Shown in pieces: positions 1 through 10,735 of a stretch of DNA of 64,000 nucleotides (position 1 is its first letter; each line of letters starts with the position of its first letter). Source of the stretch: Palaemon carinicauda (lineage: Eukaryota > Arthropoda > Malacostraca > Decapoda > Palaemonidae); NCBI RefSeq assembly GCF_036898095.1, contig NC_090759.1:18580240-18644239 (forward strand), given 5' to 3'. Under the pieces are notes generated by a model. The model ran no database searches, was not told the DNA's origin, and saw nothing but the letters and a program-made list of their open reading frames with translations. The translations under genes and the position numbers were made by a program.

Positions 1-714
1 GCTCAGCCATGTCGTCCTGATGGAAGTTTACCAGAGAAGTACTTGAAAGTACAATATTTGTGGGTTTGTATAAGTGTCTTTACTTTGAACGAGTTCCTTA
101 TATGGTCTCCTAGACCTTATATATGACATTACCATTATTTGTCATATCCGCTAAGTTTGGAACTAACTTAGGGCTTCCTGCCCCTTGCAGGGAAATTGTT
201 GACTTTGACTATAAGGGTTCAAAGTTTGTATTTCTGTAGGAACAAGAGGGAAACTTCTTGAGATTACCAGGTTGTTCTTTTATAAATTTTAGTGACAAGA
301 TTTTATTTTAGGAAAATAAAGGCTCTGGACAATTTTATTCGTACTTCTATAGACAAAATATAAAAATAATTTGCAGTGTATCAATAGAAAGAATCTATCC
401 TGCATATTTGATCATCTTGGTATATATATATTTTATAACCTGTAAGGGAAGAATATACATATATTAGTTCATTGGTAAATGCCACTCAATTTTGTGAAAT
501 TAAATTGATTTCACTTAGATGTTAGATATGCTTCAACACTGTGTACAAATGTTCACATGGCACTGGTGTTATTGGTTAGATTCTGCACCTATATAGAAGT
601 CCATAAATCACCGTAATGATTTCACTAAAAGGTATTACACTTGAAGGTGCTAACACCTGTTCACCCAATACACTGTTAAGTCCCAAAACAGTCCACTGTT
701 CATCGCAACACTAG

Positions 715-1790
715 ATGACAGGTTTTATAACACTACCTGCCGCCACCACAAAGTGTTTTATCTCGTGCACTTGCTTCGCATAATGTTTATAGAAGACTCT
801 GGATGATTTCCAACCCGTATATGAGCGGAGTCTATCAAAGTCCATGTGTTGAAAGAAGTTCAACGAGGAAGCAACTTTTCTAGGATCGTGACCTGCGGGT
901 GTACTGTCATGATCCGCTCTGCGAATAAAGTAGGTGAGTTTTGCCCTCAGTTGTCTTACTGTCCCTCCTTGAAGTCTGAAGTTCTTCGAAGATAGACCTT
1001 AAGACACTCTACCGGACATAGAGAGACATCTTCCTTCAGAGGGCAGATTCTCCAAGGACCCCACCTTTTAGTGGGCAACTCGTTTTTGGCGAGAAAGGTA
1101 GGATCGGGAAAAAGGTTCAGTTCTCCCTCTTCTGTGAACTGAATATGGCCTTTGTTCCTGGATAAGGCCACTTATTTCACTAACTCTAGCCCCTGAGACT
1201 ATAGCAAACAGGAATATTACTTTTTGTGTTAGATCCTTTAGGGTACAATCCTCATTGTTCAAATTTGAAGCATAGTGCAAGACTTTGTCCAAAGACCATA
1301 ATATGGGCTTCAGAGGGGTTGCTGGTTTGAGTCTAGTGCATGCTTTTGGAATCTTATTGAAGATTTCACTTGAAGGGTCCACTTGAAAGGCGTAAAGAAG
1401 AGATCTAGTCAAAGCTGACTTACACGCAGTTATTGTGGTGGAAGCTAGGCCTTGTTCATGAAGGTAGATGAAGAAGGAGAGGCAGAAATTTATTGAAATT
1501 TCTGTCGGTTTCATTGTTTTCATGAAGGAAACCCATTTCTTCCAAGACAATTCGTAATGTCTTCTAGTTGACTTTGACTTGTATTCTATAAAGTCGATGA
1601 TGTCTTTTGAGATCCCGAACCTTTTCTTGGCCGCTAAGGCGAGAAAATCATGAGATGTAGGTTTTTGGTTCTCAAGAATGAAGTGTAGACAGTTGACTTC
1701 TGAACCAGTTGGGATATAACTGGGTTCGGTAGAGGGAACAGCTTTAGTTTCAGTTCTAGAACTAGAGGGAACCAATTGCTTCTGGGCCAT
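715..1790 (-). pseudogene. Tyrosine recombinase of DIRS copy A (frameshifted)
   Basis: A DIRS-type tyrosine recombinase would integrate the circular DNA form of the element. The N-terminal helical, DNA-binding part is readable from 1580 downward (RRHYELSWKKW... KSALTRSLLYAF). The first catalytic arginine lies in SGARVSEI near 1186. After a frameshift at about 1170 the core continues (FLAKNELP, CPVECLKVYLRR). The HxxR box is present as HDPR near 890, followed by a tryptophan (TGWKSSRVFY) and candidate nucleophile tyrosines near 790. All catalytic positions can be traced, but at least one frameshift separates them, so the copy should be inactive. Neighbouring RT/RNase H remnants lie immediately upstream on the same strand. 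Confidence 0.82.
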
Positions 1791-1844
1791 TTGGGGCCAC
1801 TACTGCTGCTGTTCCTCTGAAGGATCTTAGCTTGTTGAGGACCT

Positions 1845-3302
1845 TCAGCATGAGGTTGGTTGGTGGGAACAGATAGATGTGATTCCATCTGTTCCAATCG
1901 AGAGACATGGCCGAGGATCCTCGTAAGGGGCTACATATCGAGGTAGTTTCTTGTTGTCGCTCGTTGCAAAGAGGTCGATCTGCAGTTCCGGGACTTTTTC
2001 CAAGATGAAGGAGAATGAGTCTGCGTCTAGGGACCATTCTGTCTCTATCGGCTTTCGCCTGGATAGAGCATCCGCCGTCACATTGTGGAACCCTTGCAAG
2101 CGAACTGCTGATAAGAGCCATCTTTTCTTCCTTGCCAGGTAGAAGATGGCTAACATCACGTGATTGATGTGAGGTGATCTCAAGCCTTGTCGGTTCAGAC
2201 ATTTCACTATTACCTTGATGTCCAAGACCAGTCTGATGTGGGCTGATCTGCGGGGGGATAGTTTCTTCAACGTTAGGAAGACTGCCATAGCTTCCAGGAT
2301 GTTGATGTGAAACGTTTTGAACTAGTGCAACCAATTCCCCTGCACTTTCCTTTGATGGGAATGGCCTCCCCATCCTTCCGGTAAGGCATCTGTGTGAATT
2401 ACCACTGAAGGTTGAGGTGATTGTGAGGGAATTGCTCTCGTCAGGCTCTTGACTGTTGACCACGGCCTTAGGAGCGTTTGCAGTAGGGTCGGTGTCAATC
2501 TTTGTTGATCTCTTCGAGCGTTTGATGCGTATCTTCTCCAGACTCCTGACTCATCAAGTGCTTTTAGCACTGGGTCTGTCAGTGCTGCAAACTGGAGAGA
2601 GCCTAGTATTCTTTCCTGTTTGCGTCTTGAAATCTTGAGTTTCAGTAGTCTCTTGACAGATCCCGCTATCTCCTCTTCTTCGATGGAATGGAGAGACGAT
2701 GTGACTGCAAGTTATAATGGATTCCTAACCATTGAAACTCCTGAGCTGGAGAAAGGCGAGACTTCTTGTGGTTGATCTTGAAGCCTAGGTGTTCTAGGAA
2801 CTGAATCACCTTTGTGGCTGCCTGCAGACAAGCCGTCTTGGATGCTGCCCACACCAGCCAGTTGGACGACTGTATCCGCAAGTTTTGTGAATTTCCTTGG
2901 GGCTATGTTTAGCCCGAAGGGCATGGCTGTGAAGGCATATTTTGTCTTCTGTAGCCTGAATCCTAGGTAGAAGGAGGGGGGGCGGCTGACTGGTAGGTGC
3001 CAATAAGCATCCGCCAGGTCTATCGAGACTGTGTACGCCCCTTTCGGTAACAACGTCCTTATGTGTTGCAGGGTAAGCATCCGGAACTTGTTGAGAGGAG
3101 ACAAGTCTAGAATGACTCTGAGTTTGTCCAAGTCCTTCTTGAGAACACAAAACAGCCTTCCCTGGAATTTGATGGACTTCACTTTCCTTATTACCTTTTT
3201 GTTCAAGAGTTCTGAGGTATATTCTTCCAATAAGGGGGGTGGAGTGTTGGAAGAATTGAGGAAAAGGGGGTGGAATTTTGTTCCATTTCCAACCGAGTCC
3301 AT
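1845..3302 (-). pseudogene. Reverse transcriptase / RNase H of DIRS copy A (broken)
   Basis: The RT palm is recognisable at 3302-2880: FCVLKKDLDKLRVILDLS, then SIDLADAYWHLPVS (the first catalytic aspartate block) and FTAMPFGLNIAP. Where the YLDDW active site is expected (about 2870) the reading is QSSNWLVWA, so the aspartate pair is lost as well as the frame. The thumb-like part follows at 2800-2680 (HLGFKINHKKS). RNase H fragments occupy 2570-1845 (VVIHTDALPEGWGGH; NVTADALSRR), ending with the DLFATSDNKKLP block that in this group links RNase H to the downstream domain. At least three frame changes separate the pieces. Confidence 0.82.
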
Positions 3303-3505
3303 TCTTGATTAGGCTGTGGGCCCAGGGATCGAAGGTCCAACGATCCCGAAAGTGGAAGAGTCTTCCTCCTACCTGGAGCATCACATTGCCGAGATGTTCC
3401 TGAGGATTTACCTCCTTGACCATGTCCTCCTCTAACCCTTGAGGGGTTCCTTGAGAGCCTCTTCTTGAGCCTCTACCTCTGAGGCAAAAGGTAGTTGTGT
3501 GCCTC

Positions 3506-4440
3506 TCAAAGCCAGGATTGAACACTGGTGATTGAGCTACCAGCTGCTTGGCCACCATCTGGAAGGTGGTTTGCGACTGGGCTACCATTTAGGGCACTGT
3601 GGTCATGGTCATGGTTGGATGCTGTGCAGGCCTGCGTGGCTTCTTTGTCTTCCTGTTTTTCAGTTGGGGACCAGCATCTGGGGATGATTTCCTCTTGGAA
3701 GACAAGCCCCACTTCTGGAGAAGGTTCCTATTCTCCATGGCGCTTTTGCAATAACCTCCTGAACCATTTCTTTTGGGAAGAGGTCCTTGCCCCAGATACA
3801 TCAAGTGGTCAGCTTCCTGGGCTCGTGTTTGACCGTTGCTGCGGCAAACACATGCTCTCTACAGGCCCTCCTGGACCTGACGAAAGCGTACATGTCCTTG
3901 ACAAGGGTACCCATGTGAGTCTTGGCTAGGACCATGTACATATCTGGGGTATTGGAAAGGCCTGCACACATTTCCATACAGTTCTGAAGAGACAAAGAAG
4001 TGGCTAGCCTCTCTTTGGTCTCTTGTTCCCTTCTCAAAAGATGCTCTGGCAGTTTTGGAAGGTTCTCATTGACCTGTTGACCTGCTATCTCCGGATCTTG
4101 TTTAGAGACTGAGAAGGTTAAGTGAACTTAGTTTCATTCCTTCTCGCAGGTAGGCATGGCTAGAGATAATGGTCTGCATTCCTCTAGCACTGGGCATGAT
4201 TTTCCCGCGTCAACTGCTTTCAATACGCAGTCGAGAGCTTTGACTGAAAAGGGAAAAGCTCTGGAGGAAGGAGCAATGAAGGTAGGATGCTTCTTGCTCA
4301 AAGCTGAAACCTTAGAGATGGTGTAACCGGCTTTCTTTAAGGTCTTGAACAAGAGAGCCTGTGCCTTGTCATGCTCAAAGATCATGACCTCTTTTGGTTC
4401 CATCTCACGAGATCCTGGTTCATCCCGCAGTCTCACATAA
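3506..4440 (-). pseudogene. Gag remnant of DIRS copy A
   Basis: Three short minus-strand frames together resemble the Gag-like ORF1 of arthropod DIRS elements. At 4436-4134 lies a Lys-rich piece (EHDKAQALLFKTLKKAGY). At 4037-3801 a helical piece contains FVRSRRACREHVFAAATV. At 3804-3589 a basic tail reads GPQLKNRKTKKPRRPAQ. The basic tail is the usual nucleic-acid-binding end. The order and strand fit with the RT domain that starts 200 bp downstream. Similarity is to the general pattern of such Gag proteins, not residue by residue to copies C or D. Confidence 0.6.
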
Positions 4441-7400
4441 CAATCTGGATATGCTGATAGGTTAGGCTAGAATTGGAGATCTTCAAGGGGTTTGGCCCCC
4501 CAACTTCTCGGAGATGTACAGCTTCCCATCCATCATGGGCATATGCTCCGTATACCTCCAAGGGTTGGTTTCAGAGCATTGAGGTAAGTCAGAGACTTTA
4601 ATAGGCTTATGAGAGCCTTTGAAAATGCCCAGGCGTTTCACTTCTCTTACTTCCCTCCTTCGTCTCTTTGAGATCTTGCCTAATCTCCTGTTGTTCCTTG
4701 CAAAACGCTCCCATCATCTGCTGAAGTTGGCCTAGGAGCACCTCCCTCCTGGCTCTCAGCGGCTCAAGAAATTGACGGCACGGGTTGATATGCCGTCACA
4801 GAAAACTGAGGGTCTTCAGTTATCTTAAATACGGATCCTTCTTCCTCCGTGGGTGGTTGAGCCACCTCTCCTTCGGATCTTCTTGCAGAAGGTCCTTTTC
4901 AGTGTCGGTAGACACCTCCGACATCCGTTCCTGGTGGATGTCCATGCCTTCGAGTGCCTTATTAATGTCTGCCTGTAACGTCAGCTGGATGAAGGGAGGC
5001 TTGACCTATCCCTAGGGAACAACTGCGTCGGATTGGGCCTTAGGGAACAGAAGGCATCTCATAGCTTCATTAGGCAGATGAGATCCCGGAGAGTTCTTTT
5101 GGAACCTTCTTACCCACCTCCGAAGAGTTTCTCTTGCTGTATCCCTTGCCTCCGTAGTCTCCGGGATATCTTCACCAAATCCCTCGGTCATCAGAGCCGA
5201 GCAGACGGTGCAACTCTTCGGGTCCCAAATCCTCAGGGTTTCAGTTGCGATGGAGCAGGAGACATGAGATCTGCACATCTTATGGCCACAAAAGTCCCTA
5301 CTCAAGTCCCTACTCTTGTGGTTGCAGAACATGACTGCAGACTTCCCCTTAGGCTCCTCCTGTAAGGAAAGAAAGAGTGAAATGAGTATGGGGTTATTTA
5401 TATCATTGATATAAATACACATGCTTAACAATAGTATTACTGTACTTACTATTATTCATAATAAATTAGCTTAGGACTGAATGGTAATAATTGGTGTCCC
5501 GATCTAGGATTCATCAGGATGTTGAAGGAATATTTCACCTCAACATTTTAATCGATCTCAACAATAGACTGTGAAAGGATGCACTGAGTATGTTGGAAAT
5601 TTATACTACTGTATCATTATATACTGTAGTTTTCTAACAGGTGTATTGTTATACTGGAGGAATACTGGCTACTGTATTGTCTTATACTGTAGTTTTACCG
5701 GTATACTACCGGGTTAGGCTAGTACCTGGCGGCACTAATTGATAGGGAGAGAGAAAGAATGGGAAGAAGGACTCTTGTATTATTATAGTTTAGTACAATA
5801 ATTGGGAGTGTACGGGCTACTGCCTTCTTCCCAGAATGAGAATTCAAATGGAAGGGGAGGAATGCATTGATTCTAGCTTCCATCCAGCCACAAATTCTGT
5901 TGCTGGCTGTACTGCTGGTTACAAGGTTTGTGGGTGGCAGTCCAAGAGAGGACTGAAGAATTCTCAACAGTATAATGGGTTTCCCACCGGCAGCCGTCAG
6001 GGCCGGCTCAACCTTTCCCGGAGCTTTGCTTCCGTAAGAGAGTTGGTCGAGGCGGTAACCTAACCGCCGTTTGTAGGAATCCGGCCGGTAACCCAGTCAG
6101 CCCAGCAAGCGGGGATGATGGTAGAATACCGGCCAAAGGACATTTGTGACGGCTAGGCCGGCACTAAAGTACAGAAGGGGAAGGGAAAGGGTCTTATATT
6201 TTACAGAGGAGATAGGTGGTGGCAAGTATGCCTCCTACTTTTGGCTGTAAATCAAGGAAGCCTAGCTTCCTATACCAGCGCCATCATGGGCGGAAGGGAA
6301 ATAACCGTTCCCTGGCCTGTGACCTTGCCGGATATAAGACATGTCTTCTAGTCCACAAGGGAGAAAGGAGGCGGCAATTATGCTGACCACTTTCGGTTGT
6401 AGACTAGGGAAGCCTAGCTTCCTTTGCTGGCAACACTGTAGCCAGCAGAGGAACTACTATTCCTCTGTCGATAACGTTATCGGCTACAAGACAATACACC
6501 CTGAGTTACTGACATACTTCAATGCCAGGATACTCGCCGGCAAAGAAGATCGACAGTAAAACACTATCCAAGTCAAGCCGTAGTTAACTACTCGTTGGCG
6601 ATGACGGAAGATAAGGTTGTCGCCTGGGATGCTGCACTCAGGGGAAGAAGGGTTTATCCTCTTTTCTCTAAAAGAGAAGCGTATCGAATTATACCAATAA
6701 TTCTAGGGGATATATATATATCCCCGACCGAATTAATAGAAACAATACTAGAGGTTAAACGGGGATTAACATTACTAAAGTATACTAAAACGGGTTAGGC
6801 TAGCCTAACTCGAGTGAGGCTCTCGGCTACGAGTGATACCACCGAGACCCTATCGTATACGAAAGAAACTTTATATTCGGAAGAGGAAATATTATATGTG
6901 TAATGTTATCTTCACTAACATAATTTTGCCTAGTTAGCTAGAAAATTCTTTATAGCTAAATACCGGGAATGTCGCACTACTAACTAAATAAAGCATTTAT
7001 GGCGTGCGACAGCGGTCTTAAAATGGCCGCCTCCGGGGATGGCAGTGCTCCACTTAACACACCTAAATTATGTTAATTTAACTGTGAGAAGGGAGCTAAA
7101 AATTATACACAGGAAAGATTAAATACTCAACTTTCCAGAGGATAAAGATGCTGGAGATTGCATGATAATATTCCTTGAAAATGGTAACAACACCGAGAGA
7201 AACGTGGGAGAGCACCGTGCTTGAATGCCACGTTCAAAGGAATGAATGCTACGTTCAAAGGAATGATGCGCCATAGTAGTACAGGGAGGGGATTCACCAA
7301 GTAACCTTGATAATGGCTCCTTCATTTCGCCACTCTTCCCCCTCAAAGAGTAAAATCTATTCGGGGTGAAGATTGCCATGTGTCATATCAAAAAATATGT

Positions 7401-7560
7401 CCCGATATTATGCGATATCCTTAAAGTTATATTAAGGATACTTGCGCCAGGAGTTTGAAATCTGGAGACCTATGGTTAATTCTCTGGGAGTATCACTGTA
7501 GCTAAATATCCCTTAGAAAGCAGCCTAAAGGAACCTTCCATAAGGACGACATGGCTGAGC

Positions 7561-9124
7561 CCAAAAAAGTAATTATTAGTTACTTTAGTACACTAGATAA
7601 TAAATAAAGTATTGTGAAAAATTGCAGTTTGATTAATATATTACAAAAGCAAAGAAGAAAAGTTCATGCTATATTATTGATCAAATGTTAATGAAGATGC
7701 AATCTAGTTTCTACTTTTTCCCTTTTGGAAATAGTGTTATTAACTGAGAAAATTAGAAGGCAAAGGGCATATTTGGAATTTCTACATACAATGCTGTGCA
7801 CAAATACAAAATATGAAGTTGCAATTTCAATAAGAATCTAGCAATATTTATTATTGGACCTGAGTAACTACAATGTATGTAAAATTTAAGGTAAAATAAA
7901 TATGTTCTGATATGATACAATAATTAAATATCAAATCAAAATTATCTGTAAATACACTAATCTAAAATCCATAACAAATTAAAATAAATGTCAACAATAG
8001 CAATTAATGTAAAAATCTTTGAATAGAAGTGATTACAGAAAATACCTACTCTTCTACTCCAACCACTTTAAATATACAAGAACAATTAACAAGATCCCTT
8101 AGTGATTTGCATGGAATGTACAAAAAGCATACTGTATATCTGGCATTTACTAACTATCATGTAAGATTCTAAACTGCCCGGCAAATGATATTTCATAGTA
8201 TGTTATTTTGCTATGCAGTATCTCTTACAAGATTAAATAAAAGTTACCTCTGTTAGCAACATACACTGTACAAATTGTTAGTAGAGTATTAATCCAGACC
8301 AACCAACATTAGTACTGAATGTGGATAGTACTTAATTTCTTTATAACCATACCTCACTGTGTTATGATCAATGGAGTATTTTCATCTTGTTTCTTTTCCT
8401 GTTTAATGAAAAAAAATATTTTACATGATATAGCAATTCACTTATTATTTATAACTTAATATACATGCTTCCACCTGCTTCATGATGCAAAGTCCTTAAA
8501 AAGTTTATTTGTAGCGAGTCCTCACAGGACTTTGCATCAGGCCATAGAAAAGCTTTTACTGGGAAATATACCACATACTTGCTAAATAATAATGTTTTTT
8601 TCCATACAGACCCATTGACCTTGAATATAAACCTAAAATTTCCTCTCAAAATCATTGGTTCTCTAGTCCTATCATTACAAGAAAGATTAGCATATTGCAC
8701 AGGTGTTAGCTGAAAGGTAAGAATGGAATCCTTGATATCTTTGTTTCATGTAATTAACTGTGAAGAGGCAAGATAGAGAGAAAAGGAGAGGAGAGGATTT
8801 AGTATAATATAGGAATAATGGTTTTGTATGAAACCACTTATAACATATTTCATTAAAGCCTTAATTGCTATTTAGGAGGGAGGCAAAAGCTAAATAACTC
8901 GGATACAGGTATGATAGAAAACTTTTGTGCTGGATGAGTAAAAACCAAGTCTGCAACTAGAGGCTTATGTAGGTTTTAATGAAGATGGATACGGTAAAAC
9001 AAAGTAGGTTGAAACTACCAGTCCCCAAAAATGTGGGTCAACATATTTGAAGGAAACATTGTTATAATTCAAAAGTACAATACATCTCTGAGAGATAACC
9101 GTTTGGTATACATATTTGGCCAAC
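7561..9124. other. A/T-rich intergenic or intronic DNA
   Basis: About 1.5 kb of A/T-rich sequence between DIRS copy A and the next relic. I see no convincing coding sequence. A minus-strand open frame at 8700-8449 has no recognisable domain and no splice context that would make it an exon of the potassium-channel gene. Confidence 0.5.
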
Positions 9125-9560
9125 ATCATATCTCTTTATTTCAGAATGCTATTTCCCCAAAGGAAGACAATCTGATAGAGTAGAAACTCCAAGACCTTAG
9201 CCTTGGACCTTGACAATTCCTTGAACTGTTTGACAATATCAAAATTCTTCATGTTCTCGGTTATACAGTAATAAAACATAACACTGGCCCTGACCAGTGA
9301 TCTAGCCACGGAGCAGGCCTGAATAGCTGACCTGGCAGCAACCTCCATGTTCTACATTTCTGATGTTAAGAAGGTTTTGATTATTCATCAGCTTATCACT
9401 AGACACGCCCAGGATAAGGGCAACCACATTGGGATAGATCGGCAGAGGGCTTGGATGTGCCTCTGAGTCTATACTGTATAGAACTTTCTCTGACAAGAAA
9501 GGGCTAAAGGTTGCAACCTCAACGATCTGCTAGATCGCAGCGAGTTCTCAGCTACTGAGA
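9125..9560 (-). pseudogene. DIRS Gag relic
   Basis: The minus-strand translation of 9348-9136 contains FKELSRSKAKVLEFLLYQ followed by FLWGNSILK. This aligns with the Gag of DIRS copy D, which reads RKALETFLFSGTRSIEFLAHQ then TLWANSVLKRRD. The adjoining frame (9496-9302, YPNVVALILGVSSDKLMNNQNLL) continues the same domain after a frameshift. Only this central helical region is clear. The DIRS relic may continue rightwards on the far side of the LINE fragment at 9906-10735, but the sequence there is too decayed to prove it. Confidence 0.6.
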
Positions 9561-9905
9561 CAATGTTGTTAAAAAACGATGCAGGGTGTCATGGGGCTAA
9601 ATAGATAGTAATACATCGAACTGATGCTTAGTGCTGAGAGACGGGGAAACTTGGCACCTATGGCACAGCGTCTGTTCATTACTTGGGCATCTGAAGGTCA
9701 CCCAGGCCATCTAAATGGCAGATAAGTGTCGTTTATCTTGATGAAGTGGATGTTCCTGATCCTGATCCTGATCCAGATGTCTAAAGTCAAAACATCAAGA
9801 AGGACTAATCAGCTGAACTGGTGAAAATGCTAAAATTTTCACCTCCTCATCTGAGAATACCTCGTCTGCGGAATGAGCCTGCCAAATCCCCTTATACCGA
9901 GGCAG

Positions 9906-10735
9906 CCATTTTTTATTATTATCACTAGCTAAGCTACAACCTTAGTTGGAAAAGCAAGATGCTATAAGCCCAAGGGCTTCAACAGGGAAAAATAACCCAG
10001 TGAGGAAAGGAAATAAGGAAATAAACAATAGAAGTAGTAATGAACAATTAAATAAAATATTTTAAAAACATTAACATTAAAAAAATTTTCACATATAAAC
10101 TATAAAAAGACATATCAGCCTGTTCAACATAAAAACATTTGCTGCAAGTTTGAACTTTTGAAGTTCTACTGACTCAACTACCCGATTAGGAAGATCCTTC
10201 TACAACTTGGTCACAGCTGAAATAAAACTTCTTGAGTACTGTGAAGTATTGAGCTTGATGATGTAGAGTGCCTGACTATTAGAATTAACTGCATGCCTAG
10301 TATTACGAACAGGCTGGTACTGTCTGGGAAGATCTGAATGTAAAGGATGGTCAGAATTATAAAAAAAAATTTATGCAACAGGCACAAGGAACTAATTAAA
10401 TGACTGTGCCAGAGATTGATATCTAGCTCAGGAATAAGAAATTTAATATACTGTAAGTTCCTGTCCAACAAATTAAGATGAGAATCAGCAGCTGAAGAAC
10501 AGACAGGAGAACAATACTCGAAACAAGGCAGAAAAAAAGAATTAAAACACTTCTTCAGAATAGATTGATCACCAAAAATCTTAAAAGATTTTATAAATAA
10601 GCCAATTTTTTTGTGCAACTGAAGAAGACACAGAATGTGTTTCTCAAAAGTAAATTTGCTGTCGAGACTCATACCTAAAATTCTAAAAGTCATACAAAGT
10701 TGAAGGAACATTATCAATGCTGAGATCCGGATGTT
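9906..10735 (-). mobile_element. 5'-truncated non-LTR retrotransposon (LINE), 3' end
   Basis: Read on the minus strand this is the C-terminal end of a LINE RT ORF followed by a 3' UTR. The UTR ends with the tract whose plus-strand form is TCACTAGCTAAGCTACAACC next to TTATTATTATT, that is, a 3' terminus of TAGCTTAGCTAGTGA plus a TAA-type tail. The same terminal 100 bp (CCCAGTGAGGAAAG... AAGCCCAAGGGCTTCAACAGGG) ends the SINE-like repeats at 27726-28403 and 46442-47067. Decapod genomes are known to hold large numbers of such LINE fragments. The 5' limit is approximate. Confidence 0.7.
10211..10717 (-). pseudogene. LINE reverse transcriptase C-terminal fragment
   Basis: An open minus-strand frame of 168 codons contains ILGMSLDSKFTFEKHI, then IFGDQSILKKCFNSFFLPCF and EYCSPVCSSAADSHLNLLDR. 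These match the region after the RT thumb in Jockey/CR1-like LINEs, with the typical EYCSPVW-SAADSHL-LLDR block (here Cys replaces Trp). The RT palm and the endonuclease are absent, so this is a 5'-truncated insertion. The frame is intact over the preserved part, which suggests moderate age. Confidence 0.72.

Larger units (their letters stand above)
1..7560 (-). mobile_element. DIRS-like tyrosine-recombinase retrotransposon, copy A (decayed)
   Basis: Read on the minus strand it carries Gag remnants (about 4440-3506), reverse transcriptase/RNase H (3302-1845) and a tyrosine recombinase (1790-715). That is the gene content of the DIRS order, which integrates with a recombinase rather than a DDE integrase. 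The ends form a 26-bp inverted repeat: bases 1-26 begin GCTCAGCCATGTCGTCC, and the reverse complement of 7535-7560 matches with one mismatch. The window starts exactly on this repeat, so the true left end could lie slightly outside. From 4441 to 7534 there is leader DNA with short T/A-rich repeats (TACTGTA motifs at 5600-5710) and no recognisable coding sequence. All three genes are broken by frameshifts. I did not find an internal complementary region. It is a different family from copies B, C and D. Confidence 0.85.

Noticed and set aside
8449..8700. Minus-strand 83-codon frame as possible terminal exon of the channel
   Set aside because: No K2P-like tail features and no convincing acceptor site in the right phase were seen.
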